From Novosphingobium sp. RL4 (GTDB lineage: Bacteria; Pseudomonadota; Alphaproteobacteria; Sphingomonadales; Sphingomonadaceae), in NCBI RefSeq assembly GCF_035658495.1, contig NZ_CP141945.1, positions 1,725,501 through 1,789,500 of the forward strand: DNA of 64,000 nucleotides. Reading direction: 5' to 3'. Each line of letters starts with the position of its first letter. Positions within the stretch are counted from its first letter, which is position 1. The notes beneath the pieces are model-generated. The model was not told the DNA's origin. It was given only the letters and a program-made list of their open reading frames with translations, and made no database searches. Of this stretch, positions 27,281-36,275 are shown piece by piece. Position numbers and translations under genes: made by a program.

Positions 27281-29971
27281 TCAGAACTTCTTGCTGATGC
27301 CGAACTGGAACACGCGGCCGATGCTGGTGACGGCGTAGCCGTCCAGCGAGTTCAGCGAACCGTTGTAGACCGGCGGGTCCTTGTCGAAGAGGTTGTCCAC
27401 GTTGAAGGTCAGCGACAGGTCCTTCATCGCGCCGCTGCCCTTGAAATCGTATTGGGCGAACATGTTGATGGTGTCGAAAGCCTTGACCTTAGACTGGTTG
27501 AGGTTCGATGCCAGCGGCGCGACGTTCCAGCCGCCGAGGTGGCGCCAGGTGGCCTGTGCGCGCAAGTTGCCGAATGCGGCGCCGAGCGTGGTGGACAGGA
27601 TGAAGCGGGTCTGCGCCTTCACCGTATCGACGAAGCCCGCACCGGCGACGGCCTGCTCCTTGCGGTTCAGCACGTAGTTGCCGTTGATCTGCGTATAGAC
27701 CGAGCCGAAGCCGGTCGGCTGGTCGTAGGCGAGCGAGAAGTCCAGGCCGTCGGTATTGACCGCGGCGAGGTTGGTGCGCCTGCCATCCGCAATCGAATAG
27801 ACCTGTCCGGGAACCACGGTGTAGGGCGAAACCGCCGCGAGCCCGTCCGGCACTTGCGACGCCAGCGCGTTCACCTGCGCGATCGTCGGGTTCATGACGT
27901 AGTTGTTGGTGAACAGGCTGTAGAAGGTGGACGGGTTGAACACCGGCGGAATGTCGATCAGGTCCTTGAACCGGATGTTGTAGTAATTGAGCGTGGCGAG
28001 GAACCCCGGCAATGAAGGGGGTGCGATGTCGAAGCCGAGCGACCAGGTCGTGGCCTTCTGCGGCTTCAGGTCGTTGCCGCCGCCGCCGAGGAAGATCTGT
28101 GCCTGCCCGGGCTGGGGGGCGACATTCGGATTGGCGAACAGGATGAACGGGAAGGCGAAGATCGTGGCCGGGGCGGCGTCGGCGCCGTCCGCAAGGCTGG
28201 GTGCCTGGAAGGACTTGCCCCAGGTGCCGCGCAGCTTCAGGCCGTCGAACGGCTCGTAAGTCACGCCGAACTTCGGATTGAAGGTGCCGCCGAAGTCGCT
28301 GTAGTGATCGTAGCGGCCCGATGCCGACAGGCTCAGCGAATAGAAGCCTCCTGTGCGGTTTTGCTGACCGAAGACGGGCACCTGTACTTCGCCGAAAAGC
28401 GCGGCGATGCGGCGGCTTGCGGTGTTGAAGGGCATATCGTCCACCGCGCTGGCGCTGACGGTGCCGTCGATCCGGGACTGATACTTCTCATAGCTGTATT
28501 CACCGCCCGCCGCGATCTTCACGTCCCCGCCGGGCAGATGCGCCAGGCTGCCGTCGACGACAACGCGCGTGTTCAGCATCTCGTTCTTGCCCAGACCATA
28601 GTCGAGGAAATTCGAGATCAGCGGCAGGACGGCGGCATTGGCCGGGTTCGACAGGTTGTAGGGATCGAAGTTGCCGGTGAGGACGAGCGTGGAGAGGGTG
28701 CCGTCGTCGATCTTCTCGTTGGCGACTTCTGACCGGCCGCGGCCGTAGTTCCCCAGCCAGCGCAGTTGCCAGCCGCTGCCGAGATCGGCGGTGAGGGTGG
28801 GGGTGACGCCCCAGGTCTCAAGCCTGGTGCTCTGCCGGGTATGCTCGCCCAGCAGCGAGGAGAAGTCCATCGAAACGGACTGGGCCTGGAAGCTGTTGGC
28901 ATCGCCGGTGTTGCGATAATAGGGGTTGAACACAGTGCCGGGAACGAATGGATTGATCGGCGCGATGGTGGCCGTTGCGGTAACGGGGCCACCGTCGCCC
29001 TTGTTCACGCGGTTCATGTAGAATGCGCGCACGTCGAAGGTGACCGGGCCGCCGTCATCGAACGAAAGGCCGGTGAATACCGAGTGGCGTCGTTCGCTGG
29101 GATAGAAGGTGCGGTTGTCGCTGACGTCGCAGCGGTTGCCGGAACCGGCTGTCAGCCCCGGCAGCGCATAGACCGTGGATCCGATAGAGACGTTGCCGGC
29201 CCCGCAGGTCAGGTCGAACGGCAGGCCGGAGGTATAGTCCAGCCGGCGAACGTAATCTCGGTCCCGGCCATAGAGCGAATCGTGCCAAGCGTAGTTGTAG
29301 CTTGCATAGACGGACAGCGCGTCCCAGGTCTTGCCGACCGTGACGTCGGCATTGACCGACTGATAGTCGTCCGCAACGCCGTAGCGTCCCCTGGCTTCGA
29401 TGCCGTCGAAACGCTTGCGCGTGATGAAGTTTATGACGCCGCCGACAGCATCCGCCCCGTAGATCGAGGAGCCGCCGTCGAGCACGATCTCCACGCGCTC
29501 GATCGCGCCGGGCGCGATGGCGTCGGGATCGGGAACGGTCTGGCGAACGCCCATGCCGGGAAGGCGGTGTCCATCGACCAGCACCAGCGTTGACGAACCG
29601 CCGCCGGATGCTCCCGGCAGGTTGCGCAGGTTCGGGCGGTTGATGGTGATCTGGCTCGAACTCACGGCCGACACGATGGGCGCGGCATTGAACGACGCGG
29701 TTTGCGGCACGCTGGCAAGCAGCTGCGCGGTGGAATTGGCGCCCACGGCGGTGATCGCCTGGGCATTGAGCGAAACCGTTTCCGAACCTGCCGGCGCGAC
29801 GCCGCGCAGCAGGGTGCCGGTAACGATGATTTCCTGGATTTCCTTATCGCTCAGCGGCGGCGGGCTTTCCTGATCAGGAACGGCCTGCGCCATCGCGGCG
29901 ATCGGTGTGAGTGCAATTATCGAGACGCCGAACAGCGCACACTGACGGACGGATCCGCAAGTCCTTTTCAT
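27281..29971 (-). CDS. TonB-dependent outer-membrane receptor (large, CirA-type)
   Basis: An 896-residue receptor with a signal peptide ending near AAMAQA, a TonB-box-like EIIVTGTLLRG, and a plug carrying PNLRNLPGASGGGSSTLVLVDG and VEIVLDGGSSIYGADAVGGVINF. That extended plug is typical of the long receptors found beside sphingomonad polymer or aromatic loci. The C-terminal residue is F. ATG 29971 is preceded by GGGAGAGGG. It is divergent from the ROK regulator at 30182, which probably controls it, and is upstream of the secreted hydrolase in the same direction. Confidence 0.93.
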   Translation of the reverse strand: MKRTCGSVRQCALFGVSIIALTPIAAMAQAVPDQESPPPLSDKEIQEIIVTGTLLRGVAPAGSETVSLNAQAITAVGANSTAQLLASVPQTASFNAAPIVSAVSSSQITINRPNLRNLPGASGGGSSTLVLVDGHRLPGMGVRQTVPDPDAIAPGAIERVEIVLDGGSSIYGADAVGGVINFITRKRFDGIEARGRYGVADDYQSVNADVTVGKTWDALSVYASYNYAWHDSLYGRDRDYVRRLDYTSGLPFDLTCGAGNVSIGSTVYALPGLTAGSGNRCDVSDNRTFYPSERRHSVFTGLSFDDGGPVTFDVRAFYMNRVNKGDGGPVTATATIAPINPFVPGTVFNPYYRNTGDANSFQAQSVSMDFSSLLGEHTRQSTRLETWGVTPTLTADLGSGWQLRWLGNYGRGRSEVANEKIDDGTLSTLVLTGNFDPYNLSNPANAAVLPLISNFLDYGLGKNEMLNTRVVVDGSLAHLPGGDVKIAAGGEYSYEKYQSRIDGTVSASAVDDMPFNTASRRIAALFGEVQVPVFGQQNRTGGFYSLSLSASGRYDHYSDFGGTFNPKFGVTYEPFDGLKLRGTWGKSFQAPSLADGADAAPATIFAFPFILFANPNVAPQPGQAQIFLGGGGNDLKPQKATTWSLGFDIAPPSLPGFLATLNYYNIRFKDLIDIPPVFNPSTFYSLFTNNYVMNPTIAQVNALASQVPDGLAAVSPYTVVPGQVYSIADGRRTNLAAVNTDGLDFSLAYDQPTGFGSVYTQINGNYVLNRKEQAVAGAGFVDTVKAQTRFILSTTLGAAFGNLRAQATWRHLGGWNVAPLASNLNQSKVKAFDTINMFAQYDFKGSGAMKDLSLTFNVDNLFDKDPPVYNGSLNSLDGYAVTSIGRVFQFGISKKF

Positions 29972-30112
29972 ACCCTCTCCCCTGTGCGGCACCTGCGGAT
30001 TTTTCCGGGTTGCCGGTCTTGTTTTCCGCCGCTTCTGCTGTTGGCTATGAGGCTGTCGCAAGCGCCGGAGCACTAGGATTGGCAGATTCGCGGTCGCTTG
30101 TCTCGGGAAAAA

Positions 30113-30125
30113 TTTAGAGGCTAAA
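30113..30125. promoter_or_regulatory. Candidate ROK operator TTTAG-AGG-CTAAA
   Basis: A perfect 5-3-5 palindrome in an AT-rich stretch unlike the GC-rich surroundings. It lies 57 bp before the ROK start and 142 bp before the divergent receptor start. Position and symmetry fit an operator for the adjacent ROK repressor; binding is inferred. Confidence 0.4.
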
Positions 30126-30181
30126 ATAAATCGGGGCCGCGCGGTGTTGCGGATACCGGGGAATTGGCCGATGGGAAGATC

Positions 30182-31357
30182 ATGCGTCTATCGGATCAGG
30201 AATATAATCGCCTTCTGCTGCTCAAGAAGGTGCGGACGAGCGAGCCGGTTGCCCGGATCGATCTTGTCGGGCTGACCGGGCTGACGGGGGGGACGATCAC
30301 GGCGATCACCGCCGATCTTGTGAAACGCGGCATCGTGATCGAGGAGAAGGTGGCCTCCAGTGCCCCGGGGCGGCCCCGGGTCAACCTGCGGATCAATCCG
30401 ACCGGCAAGTACGTCATCGGCATCAATGCGACAGGTGACGGGCAGGCCGTGGCCGAGATCGTCAATCTGAGGGGCGAAAGCCTTGGCGTAGCAACGGCTG
30501 AATTAAAGCCGGCGACGCGGATCGAGGATCTCGCGCAGCAGTTCGTGGCGGCGCTGGAAGACGCCATTGCCGGCTGGCCGGTGAAGCGGGAGGAGATTTT
30601 CCGGATCGGAGTCGGGCTTCCCGGCATCGTCGACAGCCGTACCGGCATCGTCGAGCAGATCATCACGTTCGAGCCCGGCCCGTGCAACTTCGGGGACATC
30701 GTCTCGGGCGCGCTCGGGATTCCGACGCTGGTGGACAATAACATCAACCTGCTTGCCCGTGCGGAGCATTGGTACGGTGCAGGTGCCCATGCCGACGATT
30801 TCACCCTCATCAATGTCGATCTTGCCATCGGCGCGGCGCTTTACCGAGGCGGGCAGCTAATCAGCGGCGCGCACGGGATCGCTTCGGAATTCGGGCACAC
30901 CAAGATCATGCCCGACATCGGCCGCCCTTGTTTCTGCGGCGCCAACGGCTGCCTGCAGGCCTATTGCTCGATCCATTCGATCATCGAGCAGTCCTGTGAG
31001 CGACTGGGGCGGCAGATGCCGTCACACGAGGTCATGAACCCCTGTTTCGATGGATTGATGGCAGAATATGCCGCTGCCGAGATCGACATCCGGACGGTGC
31101 TGGAACAGGCCAGCCACTATCTCGGCATAGCCGTGGCCAATCATATCACCATGCAGGACCCCGAGGCGGTCATCATCATCGGGCCGCCCGTTGCACGGAT
31201 GGATGAGCTGCGCGGTGCCTTCTTCACGGCTCTCGAACAGAACACCTTCCCCGCTTTGCGCCGGCGGACCAGACTCTACTTCAAGGCGCGGGATCAGGGC
31301 GCCTATGCGCGCGGCGCTGCGGCGATGGTGCTGGAGCATGTCTACGCCGCATCGTGA
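30182..31357 (+). CDS. ROK-family transcriptional repressor
   Basis: A 391-residue ROK protein with an N-terminal winged HTH (residues ~1-65) fused to a sugar-kinase-like domain, the architecture of NagC/Mlc/XylR rather than a plain glucokinase. The ROK zinc motif is present as GH...PCFCGANGCLQ. The ATG at 30182 is preferred, though its GGGAAG is only 3 nt away; an in-frame TTG at 30164 with GGGG close upstream is the alternative. It is divergent from the TonB receptor. A sugar or glycoside ligand controlling that receptor and hydrolase is inferred. Confidence 0.88.
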   Translation: MRLSDQEYNRLLLLKKVRTSEPVARIDLVGLTGLTGGTITAITADLVKRGIVIEEKVASSAPGRPRVNLRINPTGKYVIGINATGDGQAVAEIVNLRGESLGVATAELKPATRIEDLAQQFVAALEDAIAGWPVKREEIFRIGVGLPGIVDSRTGIVEQIITFEPGPCNFGDIVSGALGIPTLVDNNINLLARAEHWYGAGAHADDFTLINVDLAIGAALYRGGQLISGAHGIASEFGHTKIMPDIGRPCFCGANGCLQAYCSIHSIIEQSCERLGRQMPSHEVMNPCFDGLMAEYAAAEIDIRTVLEQASHYLGIAVANHITMQDPEAVIIIGPPVARMDELRGAFFTALEQNTFPALRRRTRLYFKARDQGAYARGAAAMVLEHVYAAS

Positions 31358-31380
31358 ATTTCACGGTTTGGCGGGGAGTA

Positions 31381-31418
31381 GGTAGATGAGGAGAGCCGGG
31401 TCATCCTCCTCATCTACC
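31381..31418. terminator. Terminator between ROK gene and pyrC
   Basis: GGTAGATGAGGAG (31381-31393) is perfectly complementary to CTCCTCATCTACC (31406-31418) with a 12-nt loop. It lies between convergent genes. Confidence 0.8.
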
Positions 31419-31456
31419 CAGTCGAGCGCTTGCAGGCTGTTGCTTTCGGGTCGGCC

Positions 31457-32494
31457 TTAGCCGACGAAACGCCAGCGGATCGTCTCTCCGGCATGGAAGG
31501 GAACGAGGGTGATGTCGCCGTCGACGATCGTTTCCGCCACGGCCACGTCCTCGCGCTTCAGCGTTACCGTGCCCTCGTTCAGGGGCAGGCCGTAGAAATT
31601 GGGTCCGTGTTCGGAGGCGAACCCTTCCAGCCGGTCAAGCACGCCTTCCTCGTCGAAGACCTGCGCGTAGCTTTCCAGGGCGAACGGCGCATTGAAGATG
31701 CCGGCGCATCCGCAAGAGGATTCCTTGCGGCCGATGGCGTGCGGCGCGCTGTCCGTACCGAGGAAGAACTTGGGCGACCCCGAAACCGCCGCCTTGCGAA
31801 CGGCGAGACGGTGCCGTTCCCGCTTGGCAACGGGCAGGCAATAGGCGTGCGGACGAATGCCGCCATCGAAAATCGCGTTGCGGTTGATGATGAGGTGCTG
31901 CGGCGTGATCGTTGCGGCGATCCGGGGGCCGCTTTCAGCCACGAACTCTGCGGCGTCGGCTGTGGTGATATGCTCCAGAACGATCTTGAGCGCCGGGAAA
32001 TCTCGGACCAGCGGCGCGAGGACGCGTTCGATGAACACAGCTTCGCGATCGAAGATGTCGACATCGCGATCGGTTACTTCGCCGTGGATCAGCAGCGGCA
32101 TCCCGATCCGCTGCATCGTTTCCAGCAGCCCGGTGAGCTTGCGGATATCGGTGACGCCGTGGGCGGAGTTGGTGGTGGCATGGGCGGGATAGAGCTTGCA
32201 GGCAGCGAACACGCCCTGTTCGTAGCCGCGCTCGATTTCCGCCGGATCGGCATCGTCCGTCAGGTAGCAGACCATCAGCGGGGTGAAGTCCGTCCCGGCC
32301 GGCAGGGCGGCGATTATCCGCTCCCGGTACGCCTGCGCCGAGGCCACGCTGATGACAGGCGGCGTCAGGTTCGGCATGACGATGGCGCGCGCAAACTGGC
32401 GCGCGGTATAACCGACGACTGCGTTCAGCATCTCGCCATCGCGGAGATGCACATGCCAGTCGTCGGGGCGGCGGATCGTTATCTGCGATGTCAT
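31457..32494 (-). CDS. pyrC: Dihydroorotase (class II, homodimeric type)
   Basis: A 345-residue enzyme closing N-carbamoyl-L-aspartate to dihydroorotate in pyrimidine synthesis. The length matches E. coli PyrC. Zinc ligands are H14/H16 in [10 protein letters not shown], the carboxylated K100 in [13 protein letters not shown]137 in LIHGEV and H175 in VLEHIT. The catalytic aspartate is D248 in LGTDSAPH. It is a housekeeping gene between accessory clusters, with no partner pyr genes next to it. Confidence 0.96.
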   Translation of the reverse strand: MTSQITIRRPDDWHVHLRDGEMLNAVVGYTARQFARAIVMPNLTPPVISVASAQAYRERIIAALPAGTDFTPLMVCYLTDDADPAEIERGYEQGVFAACKLYPAHATTNSAHGVTDIRKLTGLLETMQRIGMPLLIHGEVTDRDVDIFDREAVFIERVLAPLVRDFPALKIVLEHITTADAAEFVAESGPRIAATITPQHLIINRNAIFDGGIRPHAYCLPVAKRERHRLAVRKAAVSGSPKFFLGTDSAPHAIGRKESSCGCAGIFNAPFALESYAQVFDEEGVLDRLEGFASEHGPNFYGLPLNEGTVTLKREDVAVAETIVDGDITLVPFHAGETIRWRFVG

Positions 32495-32586
32495 GAGGCC
32501 GCTCTAGCCCACCTCGATGGCTGTCGTCGATGCCGGATTCGGAACATTTCCGCTGCAACGATCGGTGCGTGCTGTCGGTTCGAAAG

Positions 32587-33342
32587 TTACCCGATGAACA
32601 TCCCCCCGTTTACTGCGAGCACTTGCCCGGTGACGTAGCCGGCGCCGTCGGATGCGAGGTATTCGCAGGCCGCCGCGATATCTTCCGGGGTTCCGGGGCG
32701 TGGAATCGGAATGTGCTGGGCAATCACGTCAAGCGGCGGGAATGTCCCCGCGGCGATTCCCGCTTCTGCCATCGGCGTTGCGACGACCGATGGAGGGATG
32801 GTGTTGACGGTGATTCCCTGGCCCGCAAATTCGCGGGCCAGTGCGCGCGTCAATCCGATCACTCCGGCTTTCGCAGCGGAGTAATGCGCACGATCCGCCG
32901 CACCGGACTGGGCGGCCTGCGACGAGATCGTGATGATCCGGCCCCATCCTGCCGCGACCATGTCGGGCAGCGCGGCCTGTACCGTATGGAAAACGCCGGT
33001 CAGGTTGATGTCGATCATGCGCTGCCAGGTTTCCACGGTTACGTCCTGGAAGCGGATGCCCTCGGATATGCCGGCATTGGCGACCACGATGGCGATGGGG
33101 CCCAGTTCCTCGCGCACGGCGGCATAAGCGGTTTCGATGCTATTCCGGTCGGAAACGTCGACCTTGCGGGCAAGGATCGCCGCACCTTCCGAGCGCAGCG
33201 CGGCGCTTTCCCGGTCCAGCGCGTCCTGCTGGATGTCCAGCATCGCGACGGGGTGCCCGTTGCGGGCGAACAGGCGCGACACGCCCAATCCGATGCCCGA
33301 AGCTCCGCCGGTGACGACGACGACACGATCATGGCTGCTCAT
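32587..33342 (-). CDS. SDR family oxidoreductase
   Basis: A 251-residue classical SDR with TGGASGIGLG for cofactor binding, VANAG, catalytic YSAAK and C-terminal GQVLAVNGG. It is divergent from the SDR at 33534 across 191 bp containing a diverged copy of the locus palindrome (33435-33449). Given the rhamnosidase nearby, an oxidative sugar step is possible, but the substrate is not visible. Confidence 0.9.
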   Translation of the reverse strand: MSSHDRVVVVTGGASGIGLGVSRLFARNGHPVAMLDIQQDALDRESAALRSEGAAILARKVDVSDRNSIETAYAAVREELGPIAIVVANAGISEGIRFQDVTVETWQRMIDINLTGVFHTVQAALPDMVAAGWGRIITISSQAAQSGAADRAHYSAAKAGVIGLTRALAREFAGQGITVNTIPPSVVATPMAEAGIAAGTFPPLDVIAQHIPIPRPGTPEDIAAACEYLASDGAGYVTGQVLAVNGGMFIG

Positions 33343-33434
33343 TTAGCTCTCTCTCTCCCATCCGTTTCGTTCCGCCGCGCGGTCGCCGCCGAGCTTCCTG
33401 GCCCGAGCGCGCTGCGTATGGATCGCTAGTTTAT

Positions 33435-33449
33435 GCGATATCGTGGCGC
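33435..33449. promoter_or_regulatory. Diverged copy of the TetR-locus palindrome
   Basis: GCGATATCGTGGCGC keeps six of seven bases of the left half-site of GCGATAC-A-GTATCGC, plus the flanking TTAT and the CGCA/CAA on the right. The right half differs at two positions. It lies in the divergent SDR promoter region. This is the weakest of the five sites. Confidence 0.35.
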
Positions 33450-33533
33450 ACAACTTGCGTGATGTCCAGCCCACCGATAGGCATGGAGCGCGCGATTCGG
33501 ATCGCGTGATAAAATTGGAATGGGAGAAAGAGA

Positions 33534-34346
33534 GTGCCAGTGCCGGACGTTTCCAACCGCTCGATCAATGAACTGATTTCCCTTGCGGGCAGGAGCGCGG
33601 TCGTGACCGGGGCGGCCTGGGGACTGGGAAAGGCAACCGCGAGGCGGCTGGCCGAGGCGGGGGCGGCCGTGCTCATCGCCGACATCGACGAGCAGGCGGC
33701 CGCTGCCACAGCCGGGGAACTGTCGGAACGCTATTCGGCCGACGTCTCGTTCGCCTGTCTGGATGCGGCCGATAGCGGTTCGATCGCCGCCGTGGCCGAT
33801 CTTGCGGAGAGCCGGTTCGGCAAGCTGGATATATGGGTCAACAATGCGGGCATTCCTTCGTTCACGCCTTTGCTCGATCTCGATGACGCGGAATTCGACA
33901 ATGTGCTGGCGATCAATCTTCGCGGATCGTTCGTGGGCGCGCGGGAAGCCGCGCGCCGGATGATCGCGCGCGGACAGGGCGGGGTGATCGTGAACGTGGC
34001 GTCCCTTGCCGGTGTCATTGGTATTTCCGAAGGCCAGGCGGCCTATTGCTCGTCCAAGCATGGCGTCGTCGGCCTCACCCGCCAGTTGTCCATCGAACTC
34101 GGCGCGCACGGCATCCGGGTTCTGGGGGTGGCTCCGGGCTTCTCTCTTACGGAAAAGACGATGTTCATCGCCGATTGGGATGAGGCAACGATCAGGAACT
34201 GCCCCATTCCGGGTATCGGGGCCAGCCGACTCGGCCGCGTGGGTGTGGCCGACGATATCGCCCGCGCCATCCTGTTCTGCGCGTCAGACCTTGCCGCATT
34301 CATGACCGGCAGCACGCTCCTGCTCGACGGCGGCGTCGCCGCCTGA
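33534..34346 (+). CDS. SDR family oxidoreductase
   Basis: A 270-residue classical SDR with TGAAWGLG for cofactor binding, NNAGI, catalytic YCSSK and C-terminal GSTLLLDGG. The start is GTG with GGAGA 6-7 nt upstream, and no in-frame ATG fits. It is divergent from the SDR at 32587 and convergent with the GH39 gene. A paired role with the other SDR in oxidising a sugar or aglycone is inferred from location. Confidence 0.88.
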   Translation: MPVPDVSNRSINELISLAGRSAVVTGAAWGLGKATARRLAEAGAAVLIADIDEQAAAATAGELSERYSADVSFACLDAADSGSIAAVADLAESRFGKLDIWVNNAGIPSFTPLLDLDDAEFDNVLAINLRGSFVGAREAARRMIARGQGGVIVNVASLAGVIGISEGQAAYCSSKHGVVGLTRQLSIELGAHGIRVLGVAPGFSLTEKTMFIADWDEATIRNCPIPGIGASRLGRVGVADDIARAILFCASDLAAFMTGSTLLLDGGVAA

Positions 34347-34360
34347 GCATTCGCCGCGAT

Positions 34361-34375
34361 CCGCCGGCCCGGCGG
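34361..34375. terminator. Short GC-rich hairpin between SDR and GH39 genes
   Basis: CCGCCG-GCC-CGGCGG lies in the 64-bp gap between convergent stops. There is no clear U tract, so it is a weak terminator candidate. Confidence 0.4.
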
Positions 34376-34410
34376 CAACCTTCTGGAGGCTGGCGCCGGG
34401 ACGGACGGGA

Positions 34411-35931
34411 TCAGAGCAGTTCGACGAGCGCGAGACCTTCCGGCGGGAGGTCCAGGGCGAGGGTTCCGTCACTGTCGAGGCGGCGGCGTTCGATCACGGG
34501 TAGAGAGGCCTTGCGCAATTGCGCAACCTGATCGCGCGAAGGATACTGCGGTGAACCCATCGCTCGCCAGGCCGGCATGGGCGAGCCGCGCTCCCAGTCC
34601 ACATAGCGGACTTCCGCGGTTTTACGGCCGCCGATACCGTCGAAGGCAAGCGTTATGCGCTTTGGCTCGCCCTTGATCCTGCGTTCTGCGGTCATGCCTG
34701 GAATGCCGCCGGGTTGATCCACTTCCGCCAGGTTCCACACCAGCACGGAAACACGTCCGTCCTTCCCGCGCGAAGCCAGTGCCGGGCCCTGGGCGGAGAG
34801 CCGCTCGGTGCCGAGGCGGTGCAGCAGGCGATAAGTGTTGAACGAAGGCTTGGCGATGCCGTCGATCATCATGCTCCAGCCCATCGAGCCTTCCTTCAGC
34901 ATGTAGTCGTCCACGCCCAGTTCCTCGTACATGCCGCTGAGCGTCCACTGCGACATCCCTGCACAATGCGCCATGCCCTGAGCGATGACGTGGGCGATCA
35001 TGGCCGGGCTGTCCGACGACCATTCGGAAAGCCACAAGGGCTTGCCCGCGAGTGGACCCGCGTCGATGGTCCGGCGTGCATTGCCGAGCGCATCGGGGAT
35101 CACGTCGTTGACGTTGCGCCGGGGCGCGTCCTTGCCGAAGACGTCGTTCTGGTCGTCACCGGCGTAGACGTGGGTGGCGAAGAAATCGACCGGCGCGTTG
35201 TTCGCCGCGCACCATTGCGCGAAATCCCCGATCCAAGCCGTTTTCGACGTTGCCGGTCCTCCTACCTGAATGCGCGGATCGACCGACTTGATGGCGACCG
35301 CGGCGGCCTTGTACATATCGAAGTAGCGCTGCTTGTCCGCTGTCCAGAAGAACGCGAGATTGGGCTCGTTCCACACCTCGAACGGCCAGGTGCGCACGGT
35401 TTCTATGCCGTAACGGTCCACCATCGCGGCGGTGAACGACTTCAGGAAGCCGGCGAATTCCGCGTCGGAAGTCGGCGGGGTGATGTTCCCGCCGTAGAAA
35501 CCGAATTGGGTTTTGCCGGAGGCCAGTTTCCCCGGCATGAAGCTCAGTTCGACATAAGGGCTGATGCCGATGTCGAGCATGCCGTCGTAGACCCGGTGTA
35601 CATTCAGCCAGTTCGGCCCGCCGTTGCGGCGCATTTCCAGGATGCTCTTGCCGAATACGCCGAGCTCGTCATTGAAGATGCCGTGGAAGCGGGCGCGTTT
35701 GAAGCCCGCTTCGGCCCGGCCGATCCGCATGTCCTGCCGCCATTCCTCGCGCATGGTGATCGCGGCGCGGTCCGATCCTACCGATTCTTCCCACACGTGG
35801 GGCAGCGGCCCGGTTACGGCGCGGGTGTCCACTCGAACGGTCTGGACCGCCATATCGGCCGCGCGGACGCCCCTTGCGGAAAGGGCCGCCGCCGCGGCAC
35901 CGGATGCCAGGAATGTACGTCGATCAAACAT
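34411..35931 (-). CDS. Glycoside hydrolase family 39-like enzyme, Tat-exported
   Basis: A 506-residue enzyme. The N-terminus carries a twin-arginine signal, DRRTFLASGAAAAALSARG, so it is probably exported folded. The (beta/alpha)8 clan GH-A signature is clear: E189 in FEVWNEPN is the acid/base and E303 in LWLSEWSS the nucleophile. A small beta-sandwich follows. The family includes beta-xylosidases, iduronidases and activities on rhamnose-containing glycans, so the linkage is uncertain. ATG 35931 is chosen because GGAGAG lies 5-6 nt before it; an in-frame GTG at 35943 is possible. Confidence 0.88.
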   Translation of the reverse strand: MFDRRTFLASGAAAAALSARGVRAADMAVQTVRVDTRAVTGPLPHVWEESVGSDRAAITMREEWRQDMRIGRAEAGFKRARFHGIFNDELGVFGKSILEMRRNGGPNWLNVHRVYDGMLDIGISPYVELSFMPGKLASGKTQFGFYGGNITPPTSDAEFAGFLKSFTAAMVDRYGIETVRTWPFEVWNEPNLAFFWTADKQRYFDMYKAAAVAIKSVDPRIQVGGPATSKTAWIGDFAQWCAANNAPVDFFATHVYAGDDQNDVFGKDAPRRNVNDVIPDALGNARRTIDAGPLAGKPLWLSEWSSDSPAMIAHVIAQGMAHCAGMSQWTLSGMYEELGVDDYMLKEGSMGWSMMIDGIAKPSFNTYRLLHRLGTERLSAQGPALASRGKDGRVSVLVWNLAEVDQPGGIPGMTAERRIKGEPKRITLAFDGIGGRKTAEVRYVDWERGSPMPAWRAMGSPQYPSRDQVAQLRKASLPVIERRRLDSDGTLALDLPPEGLALVELL

Positions 35932-35981
35932 GCTTCTCTCCACAATATTGTCGGATGCGCGGAAGGATCAGTGCGCCATTT

Positions 35982-36200
35982 CTATTTCGAAAATCGAGCT
36001 TGAGCCGGCGAGCTGTGACCGTGACGGGTAAGCTGCGGGTTACTTCCGCGAGCAGGGCGCCCGCTTCTTTCAGCAGGTCGGTGGTGATCGCCAGACCGGA
36101 GCCAGCGGCTGGGACGCTCGACGGAAGGACGTGCAGAGCCGGGCACGGCAAGCGCGGCTTCCATAGCGATCGAAGCGACAAGTCGCCGGCCGTTTGCCAT
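35982..36200 (-). pseudogene. Possible remnant of a small exported protein gene
   Basis: An ATG at 36200 has a good GGGAG ribosome site 6-7 nt upstream and starts a signal-like N-terminus (MANGRRLVASIAMEAALAVPGSA), but the frame then becomes arginine-rich and unconvincing. Shifting by one base after about 22 codons gives a more protein-like frame (AITTDLLKEAGALLAEVTRSLP) that continues to 35924. This suggests a frameshifted or truncated gene. I do not recognise the family; chance coding cannot be excluded. It fills most of the 344-bp gap between GH39 and GH106. Confidence 0.3.
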
Positions 36201-36257
36201 TGTCATCTCCCATAATGTCGTGCGGCCATTTTTTTGGCCTTCACGTTTTCTGTTTAT

Positions 36258-36268
36258 TGGTCTGACCA
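36258..36268. promoter_or_regulatory. FadR/GntR-like palindrome TGGTCTGACCA
   Basis: A perfect 11-bp palindrome within ATTGGTCTGACCAGTG. It matches the core of E. coli FadR boxes (TGGTCNGACCA) and related GntR/FCD operators. It lies just after the GH106 stop and 58 bp before the possible remnant start at 36200, so it could be an operator for that promoter. No GntR gene is in this window. Confidence 0.35.
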
Positions 36269-36275
36269 GTGATTG

